Shown: positions 1 through 12,200 of the stretch, one piece after another
How the letters are laid out: each line of letters begins with the position of its first letter
Numbering within the stretch: position 1 is the stretch's first letter
Source of the DNA: Brachynemurus nebulosus
Lineage: Eukaryota > Arthropoda > Insecta > Neuroptera > Myrmeleontidae
Direction of reading: 5' to 3'
DNA: 64,000 nucleotides
Assembly (NCBI GenBank): GCA_035578155.1
Contig: JAPWDM010000005.1
Span: 19,900,877 to 19,964,876 of the forward strand
Notes under the pieces: model-generated
What the model saw: the letters and a program-made list of their open reading frames with translations, nothing else
Database searches by the model: none
Told to the model about the DNA's origin: nothing
Position numbers and translations under genes: made by a program

Positions 1-1
1 C

Positions 2-76
2 ACTCGTATAAAAACAATCATTTCAAGTGAGAATCCCGACCAACTTCTTTCAACTGATGAATCTAGTAACGCATAA
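2..76 (+). CDS. C-terminal end of LINE ORF1 (partial)
   Basis: Frame 2 is open from the window edge to a TAA at 74-76, giving 24 residues that end in STDESSNA. ORF1 of these elements encodes a nucleic-acid-binding gag-like protein that packages the RNA. Only its unstructured tail is here, so no zinc knuckle can be seen. The stop shares its last base with the ORF2 start codon (TAATG), which is the main reason to read this as ORF1 rather than chance. Confidence 0.6.
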   Translation, partial: TRIKTIISSENPDQLLSTDESSNA

Positions 77-3000
77 TGTCCACAAATTCTAATCCGCACA
101 TGGAAATTTTAATATTACAATGGAATTTAAATGGTCTCCGAAACAATCTAGCCGAACTGCAACAACTAATTAAGTTGTATAACCCATTACTAATCGCACT
201 TCAAGAATCACACCTGAAAAATGATGAAGAAATTCCTATTAACTCCTACAGTCTGTTAAAAAAGAATGATACAACGGGTCCGAATGCTAGAGGAGGTGTA
301 ATATTATACATCAAAAACTCTGTATTCTTTACAAACATAGAAATAATATCGGAACTGCAAATAGTTGCAGCTCAGTTTCACTATAATAATAATATATTTT
401 CTATTTGTAATGTCTATCTAAATCCTCTAGACGAAATAACAAGTTTAGATCTAGAAAATATTAAATTGCAGCTTCCTGCGCCATTTATTCTTTTGGGTGA
501 TTTCAACGCCCATAATGAACTATGGGGTTGCCGTTACAATAATCAGAAGGGGAAAATGGTAGAAGATTTCTTATCGGACAATCCTTCAATAAGCATCATC
601 AACGACAACCAACCTACTCACATTAATATAGCGACCGGTTCCACATCTATTATAGATCTCATCATTATTTCAAACTCCCTGTTGACTGAATTCAACGTAA
701 CTACGCTCGAAGATACCTTCAATAGTGACCACTATCCTATACTTATACAAACTAAATTTAACGCACCACGCTTTCTTACATCAAAATACAACTTTAGAAC
801 TACTAACTGGGACCTCTTTAATAGAAACTTAAATCTAGATGTCGAATTCAACACAGTTGAAGAGACAATGACTTACATATTAAAGTCCATAAATACTACC
901 ACTGAAAAAACGATTCTAAAAATTAAAATGCATAGATCCCGTTTAGTTCCATGGTGGAATAATGAAATAGCTGATGCTATCCAGAAAAGGAAAGCTGCAT
1001 TACGCAAATATATTATAACCAAAATCGATAAAGATAGAGTTGAGTATAAGAAACTAAAGGCAAGAGCTAGACAACTGGTGAGACAAGCCAAAAAGAACTG
1101 TTGGATAGAATTTACTTCTAAACTGAACAAGAATACCCCTACAAAGGAAATTTGGAATAAAATAAACAAAATTAAAAACTCAAACTGTTCTTTTAATATA
1201 CCGGCAATAATATCAGACGGCGTTACCTACACTGCCGCGAATGACATTGTAAGAATTTTTGCAGAAAAATTCTCTTCCATATCTAGCGACGCCATATTGA
1301 GTCAGGAAGCAAGAAGTCTTAAGTCTCGCCTCGAACATAGAGACCTTAACTTTGAATCTAATAGCATGGAAGAATACAATGTCAATATAACCGAGAACGA
1401 AATAAAATCTGCAATCAAATCACTTAAAACCAAAACTCCTGGTCCAGACAATATCCACCCTTGTATAATAAAAAACTTAAATGAAAATTCTGTTAATTAC
1501 CTACTAAAAACCTACAATTTAATTTGGAAACAAGAAATATTCCCGGACAGTTGGAAACTTGCTACCGTTATACCACTACCCAAACCTAACAAAAATAAAT
1601 CAAACGTAATTAATTACCGCCCCATTGCGATTACCAGTGTTATTTCTAAAATATTCGAAAAAGTAGTAAACAACAGACTTACGTATCATTTAGAAAATAA
1701 GAAGTTATTAAACCCTTGGCAACATGGATTTCGAAAACATCATTCTATATTAGATGCTCACACTTTATTAACAACGGAAATAGAAAACGCTTTTGTTCAA
1801 AAGCAATTTGTCATCGCAACATTTTTGGATATGCAAAACGCATATGACAAAATCTGGCATTCTGCTGTTACCAAACAACTATCGGATTGGAAGTTGAAAG
1901 GTCACTTACCAAAAATTATCCAAGACTTCATGCAAAATCGCAAAATTCAAGTGAAAGTGAACAACGTATACTCCGAAACTTTTAAGTTAGACAACGGTAT
2001 TCCGCAAGGCTCAGTGATTAGCCCTAACCTATTTAATATCGCTATAAACGACATCGTAGATGCCATAAATCCTCCTGTACAATTTTGTGGTTACGCTGAC
2101 GACTGTATAATATATATAAGAACAAATAATATAGAGTATGCCATAAATAAGCTTCAGAATTGTTTAAATAACTTACAATCATGGGCTTCAAACAAAGGAA
2201 TAGTTTTCTCCACTGAAAAAACAGTATGTGTCAATTTTAACCGTCTAAATCGGCATATAATAATACCTCCATTAAGTCTCCAAAATGTACAATTGAAATT
2301 CAGCAGTGAAATTAAATATTTAGGACTTATTTATGACGCAAGATTAACATGGAAGAAACACATTCTAAAACTGAAAGAAAAATGCAACCAACATCTAAAC
2401 CTCCTTAAGTTGTTAAGCAGACAAAATTGGGGAGCTGATAGAACTACACTTCTCCAAATATTTAAAACCACTATTCAATCACGACTTGATTTCGCCTGCC
2501 AAATTTATTCATCTGCATCTCCATCCGTTTTGGCTCTTCTTGATCCAATCGTACATAAAGGCTTAAGACTAGTCAATGGTGCATATTTTACTAGCCCTAA
2601 AGACAGTCTTTATGCAGAAACAGGAGTTCTCCCGTTAATGTTCAGAAGAAATCTCTTATGCGTAAAACAGATATACCGCATTAAATGCAGAGAAGGCCCG
2701 TTAAGAAATAAAATTTTGCAACCACAATATAAAGAACTTTTCGATAAGAAACATAAATTTCCAAAGCCATTTTTTCTAAATATACCAGAATCTCTTATAC
2801 TGAAAGAAGTTTGGACGTTTAAGAACCACGTAAGTTCACCATGGACTTCTAACAAAATTCATATTTTAGACGACCTACGATCATATCCTAAAAATGAAAC
2901 TCCACCATTACTTTACCGACATCTGTTTTACGAAATCATATCAAAATATGCAGATTTTGTTCTCATTTTTACGGATGGATCAAAAATGGAGACTCATACT

Positions 3001-3771
3001 AGTGCAGCCGTTATCTTGCCCAACTCAAACATGTCATTTCTTCTTCCCTCAGAGTATACAATTTTTTCAGCGGAATTGTATGCAATATACAAAGCAATTT
3101 CATATATAAAAGATAATATTAATGGGAACTTCATGATTTGTACGGATTCCTGGAGCGCGATAGACTCCCTACGAAATTATAACACAAACGCTAACCCAAT
3201 CGTACAGGAAATAATTATTCTACTGAATAAATTAGATTTAAATAACGTTAAAGTTATTTTCACTTGGATACCTGGACATTGCGGTATTCGAGGTAACGAA
3301 CTTGCAGACTATTTCGCGAAAAATGTAAATATAAACCAAAATATAAGCACCAACAAAATACCACTGAAAGATCTTTTTCTACACTCATATAAACTTATCC
3401 ACAATTCGTGGAATGAAAAATGGTTGATTACGACCAACAACAAATTACGTCTCATCAAACCCAACGTACATCTCTGGGAAACTAGTATTCGGGATAACAG
3501 AAGGGAGGAGGTGCTAGTAGCGCGATTGAGGATTGGGCATACAGAGATCACTCATTCATACATAAGAAACAACTGGGACCCCCCCATTTGCACAACATGT
3601 AACTCACCATTATCCATCAAACACCTACTCCTGTTTTGTAGAGAATACGACAGAATACGTACCTTACTAAACCTACCTGACTCCTTAGAAGTAATGCTAA
3701 ATAACAACGATTCCAATATTCAGAAAGTTCTAAAATTCCTAAGCCTCACTAAACTAAATAACAAAATTTAA
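76..3771 (+). CDS. LINE ORF2: AP endonuclease, reverse transcriptase, RNase H
   Basis: The 1231-residue polyprotein nicks target DNA and reverse-transcribes the element RNA. Visible domains are as follows. Residues about 10-225 are an exonuclease-endonuclease-phosphatase fold, with QWNLNG near 15, QESH near 42, GDFNAHNELWG near 141 and SDHYP near 218. Residues about 445-775 are the reverse transcriptase, with TPGPDNIHP, NYRPIAITS, QHGFRK, FLDMQNAYDKIWH, GIPQGSVISP and the catalytic YADD near 672. Residues about 960-1085 are RNase H, with FTDGS, AELYAI, CTDSWSAI and WIPGHCGIRGNELAD, so the D-E-D-H/D residues are present. A C-terminal CTTC...H...C motif lies near 1171-1187. The start at 76 is chosen because it overlaps the ORF1 stop. 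There are no internal stops. It acts in the nucleus at the nicked target (target-primed reverse transcription, known for the family). Activity is inferred only. Confidence 0.95.
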   Translation: MSTNSNPHMEILILQWNLNGLRNNLAELQQLIKLYNPLLIALQESHLKNDEEIPINSYSLLKKNDTTGPNARGGVILYIKNSVFFTNIEIISELQIVAAQFHYNNNIFSICNVYLNPLDEITSLDLENIKLQLPAPFILLGDFNAHNELWGCRYNNQKGKMVEDFLSDNPSISIINDNQPTHINIATGSTSIIDLIIISNSLLTEFNVTTLEDTFNSDHYPILIQTKFNAPRFLTSKYNFRTTNWDLFNRNLNLDVEFNTVEETMTYILKSINTTTEKTILKIKMHRSRLVPWWNNEIADAIQKRKAALRKYIITKIDKDRVEYKKLKARARQLVRQAKKNCWIEFTSKLNKNTPTKEIWNKINKIKNSNCSFNIPAIISDGVTYTAANDIVRIFAEKFSSISSDAILSQEARSLKSRLEHRDLNFESNSMEEYNVNITENEIKSAIKSLKTKTPGPDNIHPCIIKNLNENSVNYLLKTYNLIWKQEIFPDSWKLATVIPLPKPNKNKSNVINYRPIAITSVISKIFEKVVNNRLTYHLENKKLLNPWQHGFRKHHSILDAHTLLTTEIENAFVQKQFVIATFLDMQNAYDKIWHSAVTKQLSDWKLKGHLPKIIQDFMQNRKIQVKVNNVYSETFKLDNGIPQGSVISPNLFNIAINDIVDAINPPVQFCGYADDCIIYIRTNNIEYAINKLQNCLNNLQSWASNKGIVFSTEKTVCVNFNRLNRHIIIPPLSLQNVQLKFSSEIKYLGLIYDARLTWKKHILKLKEKCNQHLNLLKLLSRQNWGADRTTLLQIFKTTIQSRLDFACQIYSSASPSVLALLDPIVHKGLRLVNGAYFTSPKDSLYAETGVLPLMFRRNLLCVKQIYRIKCREGPLRNKILQPQYKELFDKKHKFPKPFFLNIPESLILKEVWTFKNHVSSPWTSNKIHILDDLRSYPKNETPPLLYRHLFYEIISKYADFVLIFTDGSKMETHTSAAVILPNSNMSFLLPSEYTIFSAELYAIYKAISYIKDNINGNFMICTDSWSAIDSLRNYNTNANPIVQEIIILLNKLDLNNVKVIFTWIPGHCGIRGNELADYFAKNVNINQNISTNKIPLKDLFLHSYKLIHNSWNEKWLITTNNKLRLIKPNVHLWETSIRDNRREEVLVARLRIGHTEITHSYIRNNWDPPICTTCNSPLSIKHLLLFCREYDRIRTLLNLPDSLEVMLNNNDSNIQKVLKFLSLTKLNNKI

Positions 3772-4018
3772 AAATACTTTTTAAATCAGATAGTGCAAGA
3801 AAACTTGAAACAAAAGTGTTGTGAATATGAATCTCCTATAATTATACAATAAATCAAAAACTTAGTGCTAAATTCCAATTATAACGCATATAGCCTTGGA
3901 TGCTGCGCGTTTAAATAATAAATAATAATAATATTCTAGTTAAGTGGCTTTAGCTGTATCTGTATATTTTTTTTAAATTTTTTAGATTCACGATTGGAAA
4001 ATTACAGTTAGGTGTATA

Positions 4019-4699
4019 GTCTAATAGCACTAAATTTTATCTATACATTAATTTTAGAATAGACATAAAAATTTTTTAAAAAGAGATTCTTGGAGGGATT
4101 GCCGAGGAGAACATTTGTGCAAAATGTTAACTCCCGGAAATGTTTTTTTTATATCATGAATAGCGTTTTTTTACCTTTCACCGCTTACGTAGCGAAAACG
4201 GTGATAGATACATTAAAAAGTGTTAAGACCTTTCTTGTAGAGAATCGAATTCTCTACAAAAAAGTCCGCGAGAGCACATGTCTATCTTATACAGGTGAAA
4301 AGACACAGCGCTCCAAACGCGCACTCAAAAATTCACTTTTTCTAGCGTTCCGGTAAGGTTCTGGACGGCACACCTTGCCAGAACGCTAGAAAAAGTGGAT
4401 ATTTGAGTGCGCGTTTGGAGCGCTGTATCTTTTCACCTGTACAAGATAGACAGGTGCTCTCGCTGACTTTTTAATGTATCTATCACCGTTTTCGCTACGT
4501 AACCGGTGAAAGGTCAAAGAACGCTATTTATGAATTTTCAATATTGTTTAAACAATATAAAGAAACATTTCTGGGAGTTCACATTTTGCACAAATTTTCT
4601 TCTCGATAATCCCTACAGGAATCTCTTTTTAAAAATTTTTTATATCTATTCTAAAATTAATGTTTAGTGAGATAGGGCTTAAAATTAGTGCTATTGGAC
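4019..4699. mobile_element. Long palindromic MITE, TA-flanked
   Basis: This 681-bp element is almost one inverted repeat centred near 4365. Arms of roughly 300 bp carry matching blocks such as CGCTCCAAACGCGCACTC (left) and its complement (right). Ends read GTCTAATAGCACTAA and its near complement, and both sides are flanked by TA. TA flanks suggest the Tc1/mariner superfamily, but no transposase is left. The 88-codon ORF in the left arm is a by-product of the arm sequence. The right arm has a short extra segment near 4540-4560. Confidence 0.75.
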
Positions 4700-4701
4700 T
4701 A

Positions 4702-7700
4702 GTAACGGATGGACAGATTAACTTAACGGAATTTTTCTTCGTAACCCTGAAAAAAATGAATTCATATTGCTTCTAATGTGAAACACTTGACTGACTACTG
4801 TTTTCATATCTATATACTTATCTTCTTGCTACCTAGTATGTACCTTCATATTGCATTTATTGTCCCTTGAAACAGTTCAAAGTGAATCAACTTTTATAGG
4901 AATACTTGAAGATGATGTTTGTCGTTGAAGTTGGCAAACCGGGGAAGAAATATACAAGTATGTATGTATATTTTAATGTATTCTCAAGTTAAAGCACTTG
5001 AGACAAGATGTATATTATTAGTACGACTAGATTGTCAAGAATACTGTCTCCTTAGATAATAGCTCATCTTTTTGAGTTGTGTTAACGCTTCAAAACATTT
5101 TCATAATCATATTTGAATATATCCCTTATTATTTTCTTAAATTATATATACCAATACTTTCGAGTTTGTTTAGAAAATGTAACTTCAACCAATTCTAAAA
5201 ATATGTTTTTGTACGGTCGTGTATTTTCGTGTACTTACCGATGCTGTTAAGTTACATTTCCCGAACGTTTGTTTATATCTGTGGACCATGGTAACTAAGA
5301 AGTAATAGTGTGGGAAATAAGTAACCGTGCGGGAATCGTGCAACATTTTCTCGATCAGTAAAAGCAACTTTCCAAACTTACATGGTAAAATACTATTCTG
5401 TATTTGTAAGTATGTTATTTTTGAGTAAAATTCTCCAGAGAATGCATCTCACCATTAACTTTTGTACGGAAATCGTTATAGTGAATGTTTACAGAATTTT
5501 TAAAATAAAATTAATACATAACATGCTTACAGGCATACTCTGTTTATAAATGTTTATCTGAAATATAAATAATTGTTTATAATATCATAAATAACATATC
5601 GATATATGAATAACTTGAACGCGAGTTGTGCGTGCCTAAGAGTTTTTTAATGTTTTACTTTTTTTCCGTCGTGCTGCACAGATGTGCTGTTGGTTGCAGC
5701 TATCGGTGCTAAAGCCATTGTTGCGCAACCTATACATACTACGAAGTTTACGTAACGAATGTCAACTGTCAACAACGAAATCCTGATAAATTCGTTATGC
5801 CTGGCATCGTATTAGATGTTCAACCCGCACTTGACCACTTTTAAATAATTAGCGTCAAACCTTAGGTAATTTAATACAACAGTTTCGTTTTTTAAAAAAC
5901 TGTTATCGATTTTTAAACTCATATATAGAAAATAAAAAGGTCAGATAATCACATTACACTTTTGATTCGTTGTAAGCAACATAAAAAATGAAATAGAATC
6001 ATATGCTTTACTCTTTACATATATGTAAATTTTATTATCTAAAAAGAGTAAGGTATATGAGTCTATTACAATCTTTTTCAATGTTGTTTACAACGAGTCA
6101 AAAGTGTATTAATAAATTAAAAACTCATTTTAAACTAAATAAAAGCAAGAAGTATTTTATTTGGAGAATTGTGAGAAGTTCTAACTATTGACTAGAAAAT
6201 CCTGACTGACGCGTGTTTAATGTATTCTTGTCGAATTTTCTCATATTTGCCCATATTACTTTAGTTTTTCCACTCACTTTAATCAAAATCTTTTGCTTAA
6301 AGTTCAATTTAAAAACAAAACTAAATTTGCTACTTTATGACGTCAGCGTGTACACTAAAAACTGTAAAACTCGCAAAATCACAATTTAAAGTACACAGCC
6401 CCAAATTTTGAGTTCACTATTAGGTTTCTGAGACTCCTTTTTTCATTTCTGATAATATTAAAAATCTAGATCTAATACAAAACCGTGTTTCTATAACAAG
6501 AACCTAACCAAAGTGGAGTTCGCATCAGGAAATTTGACAAAATCGAATATGTTTTTTATAGACAGTGTACTTACGTTTTTTTTATGGAATGGTTTACAAG
6601 ACGAACTGTTTGGTTGAAAAATTTAAGATTACACCAACTAAATGTAAATATGTACGTTTGTGGTTCATTGAAGTACATACATATCTACTGGCACAATGAT
6701 GAATGTACTCTTCAACTTTTGATATCTGATTTATGGTACATACTTTGGTGTTCTGGTACTAATCATTTGATTACTATAAATATGAAGCTGCTGTTACGGC
6801 TGCAACGATTGTGTGGCCTGCTGCCTGCCGTATGCAGTTGGTTAATATTATTAACTGTTTTGGTTCTCCGGAACGTGCATTAAAATATATACAAATTGAA
6901 ATGCGTTTAAAATGAAACGAAATGGTGTAATTGTTTATATGTGAACAATTTTTTTAATGTTTTATTTTTTTGAGTCGATTCAATACGATACGATAGCAAA
7001 CATTGATTGCGTCATCAGAACGCATAATCAGAATAAAATATATGACGTGTGCAGATGTAGAAATGTGTTTTTAGAAAAACCGGGTCAAAGACCGTAGAGA
7101 TATAGCTGAATAAGTAAAATTGTACATATTTGAATTAACTGGTAAAAGTTTCTACATATGTAATTTAATGAAAGGGAGGATAATCGAAGCTCCACTGTAT
7201 TGAATTCCATTTAATCCGTAATTATTTTAATCAGTAATCACCTATTATTAACGAGCGGCTTGTATCTTTGCAAATAAATTTATTTGTATCACATTTTATT
7301 ACACCAGAAAGATGTATTTTTTCGAACAAATTTGTGTTTGCCTAACGAAAATTACGATATCGTTGCTGGAATGTTTTTGGGTTGACAATTTTTCGAGCTA
7401 AATTCTTTTTAGGCAGCAAATTTAAAGACGTTCGTGCGCGTTCACAAAACACTATATCGATGTTTAAGTTGTGATAGCACGTAAGTGACGAACATGAAAT
7501 TGAGACATCACGTATGTTAAGATGCGCGGAGTCAACCTTACAAAATTGAGCTTCCGCATAATACGTGGTGTCAAAAACATTGTTCTTCCTCATTACTTTT
7601 TATAAAAGTACCATTTTTTCTGGATCGATAGATGCGTATTTTTAATATCTATCCATCTGCATAAAAAAAAATTTCCAAAAAATGTCACTTACGTGCTATC

Positions 7701-9085
7701 ACAACTTAAACATCGATATGTAGAATAGGGTGATGTAGCTACAAGGGGTCAAACTAGATTGTCTATATCTCTGTTCCACTTGTAATGAGTTTGTGACGTA
7801 AATCTCCCCACTCTATTGGTGTAGATACACACTGTTTGCAGTGGTATTGGTTTAATGGTTGCGTCTGTGTGCGTATTTACACATACTACTACACACACGT
7901 ATTACCAGAGAGAGAAATGTGTGCTGTTTAACTAACAATGTCTAACAATGTAATATAATGCACTGTGTGTTCGGTGACGGACAGCGACTGACTACATGAC
8001 TTAAGCTGTGGCAGGCCTACAAATGACTCCAAGCGAATTACACTTTTTTGATATTAGTTGGCTTCTAGTGTTCTATGTGTAGCTACCACAAATTACTACA
8101 GAACATAATACCCTCTATGTTATGCGTGGTTATGCATACAGAGCTTGTACTTGTTCATGTGTCATATCCTCATATGATGTGTCGTGTATTATAGGTGATT
8201 GCTATATGTACCACCTATGTACTGATCTGTGATATCAATTCATACATAGTTGTTGATTGAAAATTACCAGTTTATTTGATCTTGTATGCATATTATGTAC
8301 GCATACACATCAAAATCTACCAGAAAATTTTAATTTTTTTAATTTCAATAATTAATATTTCATTTTAACGTCCGTCAATACGATGTTTTTTGTGAAATTA
8401 TATAAATTGCATATTTCAAAGAATATTTTTAAACATTTTCTATTTTGATATCTACTCTTATAATATAGGTATTATAATTTTTAACACGAAAAAATGCTGT
8501 TTAGAATGTCTTTTCCTAATGGCTCCGTGTTAAAAATTTGATTTTTAATCGTCAATTACTTTCAGAAATGATCAATGAAGGCCTTAAAATTTTTGAGGGA
8601 AGATAACTATGTAATTCAACTTCTCAATTCTCTAAAATTAAAATTTTTATCTACTATTAAATCTGATGCACGAACGTCCTTAAATTGTAGAAAACATACG
8701 AATTTATTCAGAAGAAATATTAAACTCGACAATTTAAGGAATAAGTTAATATCCATAATTATTATTATAGTTATTATATTGTTACTGTGGCTTTGAAATT
8801 AATTTTTACCAATAAAAACTTTTGTTTTTGACCAACGAAATGTTTTATTCCTTTAAAGATCTGTCCTAACTTCTCTTCACGGTAAAAATGAAGAAATTAC
8901 AATATTTTTATGGGACACATAAGTTAAATTGTCACTGAAAAATATTTTAACACATTTATGTCAAAAATCAATTACGTAATCAATCGTGTATTTATAATTT
9001 GTTTTTACACATACATAATTTTTTTCTTTTTATTTATTATTAAATTTATTTTAACAATAGTAGCTAAATTGTTTACAAAACACTA
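4702..9085. other. AT-rich non-coding stretch
   Basis: I see no supportable coding region here. ORFs of 60-99 codons have no family motif and the amino-acid mix of translated AT-rich DNA. A perfect inverted repeat (7454-7719, listed separately) is the only clear structure. A TGACGTCA octamer lies at 6338-6345 without any promoter context. Confidence 0.6.
7454..7719. repeat. Perfect 36-bp inverted repeat with 194-bp loop
   Basis: Bases 7454-7489 and 7684-7719 are exact reverse complements (core AAGTTGTGATAGCACGTAAG). A 36-bp perfect match in otherwise unstructured DNA suggests the ends of a small foldback element or a recent inverted duplication. No clear target-site duplication is seen, so its type is open. 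Confidence 0.75.
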
Positions 9086-9088
9086 TAA

Positions 9089-9254
9089 AGGATCCTCCAC
9101 ATTCTCGTCGACGTTGAACAAGGTTCCTTGCCGAGTTCCTCGCTGAGGTTGGCTGAGGCATATGAATAGCATTAAAACACCAACCGCGAGGCACAACATA
9201 ATGACCTTCTACATTCTCGATTCGTCCAACCTCGGCGAGAATGTGGAGGGTCCT
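9089..9254. mobile_element. Small MITE with TAA duplication (PIF/Harbinger-like)
   Basis: Terminal inverted repeats AGGATCCTCCACATTCTCG (left) and the complement of AGGACCCTCCACATTCTCG (right) bound a 166-bp element. TAA occurs directly outside both ends (9086-9088 and 9255-9257). A 3-bp TWA duplication is the hallmark of PIF/Harbinger. There is no coding capacity. The interior also carries GAGG/CCTC-rich inverted segments. Confidence 0.65.
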
Positions 9255-9257
9255 TAA

Positions 9258-12200
9258 AAAATTTTACAATGAAACCTTCAACTTTGTCCTGGCCCACAAA
9301 AAAATTTTTATCAAAATTATCAATAAATTTTAATAAAATATTTTGACAATTTAAATTACTTTTTTATCGCAATGTTTTTAAAATGAGCAATCAGAATCAC
9401 TAATCAGAGAAAAAAAAAACACATTTCAAATACCAATATATGTGTCTTGATTAACTTACACATAAATCAAAGTTATAATTATAATTGTGTTTTTTAGCCT
9501 CTTTTTCCTAATATGTATTTAGGTCATAATTTGACAATAAATCCAGTTTTCAATACAATGTGTTGATGTAAATTTATAGGCAAACTTTATTACACAGCTA
9601 TACGATCAGTTGCCGATGTCTCTAGTAAATATTAAATAAATATTTTGTATACCTTACAATATATCAAGTTTAAATTTTTTAAATATTTAATTATTTTTAA
9701 TGAGTTGGGTGCTTAATTTAAAATACGGTAGATAGGAAATAATTAAAATACAGTCTAATGAAAGAAAATTATTATGAGTTTGGAAAGTTTTAGTTGTTTT
9801 TTGCAGTTTGAGCGACGAAAACAGCAACGATACTAACAACAAAATTAACAAATACGGCGTGTCGTTGTCATACGGATATAATTATAATCAGAATTTTAAT
9901 TAAAATTATGTATGCAACTACAGTGACGTTCAAAAACGTAGAAACACGAAATTGGATTGTGTTTTAGTTTGATTATATATCTGTGATCTCTCGATATTTT
10001 ACTTTTCTTGTTTTTTTAAGTTTTCTGTAGCTTACAGACGAGTTGTACTGTGAAAAATGGAAACAACAAACAAATCTTTTCGGTTGGAGTATCCCAATTT
10101 TTTGAGCTGTACTATCAAACTATTTAACATTCATTAGTTATGTTAATATTGTTTTAATTAATGAATAAATTTAGGTTAATTTTTTTAGCTAATTAATGTG
10201 ACAAATTTACAGCTATGTAGTCTCTACAGCATACTGTCTATCGTACGAGAATGATTAATATAAAGTGACTTAAGTTAGGTAATGGAATAAGAAATTAGTT
10301 TGTGAATTGGAAAATTAGGTAATTTAAAGTTTTTAATAGGTAATCATAAAATTGAACGTATCGGTTGATATCGTAGTAATAACCTATATTGAAACAAAAC
10401 AAAAAAGTAATGAAAGTTTTTTTGGTTTTTGTTTGCGATTGTAATTCACTTGAATGAATTTTTAATTAAAACGTTCTAAAATTGAATTTTAATTGAGTTT
10501 ATTATTATTGAATTATTATGTAATTTGCCAAAATATATTAAAATTCAGTTCAATTAACATACAAATGCAAAGTGACTTCGATTCTGTAGATGCGATAAAA
10601 GTTATTTTTTTGTATTTGCGACTATAAATACGAACATTGACGTAATATGTAAGAATGACTGTGTAAAAGATTAAGGCGGTATTCCTATGTAACGCGTAGA
10701 ATTTTAAACTTATTTCAGGATTTTTTCTTTGTATCAAAATAGAATACAAATCTTTTCAGTTTTGTTTATATGTTTCTATTTGCATCTTACAAGTAAAGGT
10801 CCCGAGGCCGGACCTATCCATTTTGATGAAACTTAAATATGTTGTAGAACACTAAAAACTAAGGGACACGTATTTTTTTTTATCTGCGGAAAAACGGTTT
10901 GAAGGGGTGAAATCGCCCTCCAAAAATTGGGTTAAAAATTTAATTTTTCAAATATCTCGAAAACAGTAGGAGATAGAACAAAAGTTTAAATTGGCGATAT
11001 TACTCTTTCTTAAAGAGCTATCCATTGATATGGAATTTGTTCAAATTACATTAACAGGGGTGGTTGGGGGTTAAAATTTTGGGGTTAGTTTTGCAAAAAG
11101 GGGGTGAAAAATAAACAATATAAAAATTCTGTTTACAGATTTGAAATCTACGTCAAAAGATCTATTCGACCTGTTTTTGCTCAGTGTCCTAATATTAAGT
11201 CTAGGGGTAGTTAACTAGGGTGTGATTGTATCGAATAGTCGTACTATTTGGGTAATTCAGGAAGTTCTTCTTCATGAAAACTAGTTTAAGACAATTAAAG
11301 TGATGTAGAAATGGAATTGTCGATTTGCAAATTCAGTTTGAGCAACATTGGGGAGGGTGTCACCCTCTTAAATTACATACTAGTTTACATACACTAATTT
11401 TTGCTATTAACACACTGACAGTGGGTAATAATGTCACAATAAGTGGTTATGAAGTTGGACTATTGTATGTTAGGTTTTTATTAGGTTTGTTTTTTACTGG
11501 ATATTATAGTTTTCGTTACCGAATAGGTGGTGGGCAGTAGATTTTCATTTGTAATGACCTAAAGTGCAGAAATCAATCATATTCCTATTTTATAGATTTA
11601 TCTCTATCGTCGGAACTAGGATTAAACATTTATATTAATAAATAATAAAATAGCGGGATTTAAAAAAAAAATTTTCAGAAATTGTGATTTTTTTCATTGA
11701 AAATCGAGAAAAAAAATAAGAAATTATTACTAAAAATAGTACATAATTTTAGTTCGGACTTTTAGTAACAAATTTTTCATAAAGTGTTTCATAATTATGA
11801 AAAAATATCTTCATAAAAAATATATATTTACTAGACTTCAGACAAAATGATGCCTAACAGAGCCGGAATGTACAATATATTGAACTGGGGGGCTATAAAT
11901 TTTTTGATCATAAACGAAAAAAATATTTTTAATTTTGTTTTAAAAGTCAATTTTATTATTATGCACATTTTATTTTACAAGTATATGTATATCTAGGTCA
12001 GAGCAGATGTATATATTTTCTACAAAACAGTAAAATTTTTTACTTCCTTCAAAAGTATTATGCACTTCAGCACTGTTAGGGATCAATGTACTCCATTCCC
12101 TGATACGTACAGACATCAGCTACACCTGATTAATAGAAAAACCCTTCCACTTTTTTGTAAGAATAACTTTCTTGGAGTACTAACACTATATGATATTTGT

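Larger units (their letters stand above)
1..3933 (+). mobile_element. I-like non-LTR retrotransposon (LINE), 5' end outside the window
   Basis: The element holds the tail of ORF1, a complete ORF2 and a 3' UTR of about 140 bp after the ORF2 stop, ending in TAA-type repeats at about 3912-3933. The endonuclease, reverse transcriptase, RNase H order and a (TAA)n tail instead of poly(A) are typical of the I superfamily. ORF2 has no stop or frameshift, so this looks like a young copy. Its 5' end and target-site duplication cannot be checked because the window starts inside ORF1. Clade assignment within the RNase H-bearing families is inferred, not tested. Confidence 0.85.

Noticed and set aside
6338..6345. 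TGACGTCA as a regulatory site
   Set aside because: Octamer also at 27597 and 39756; only the last has a plausible gene nearby.
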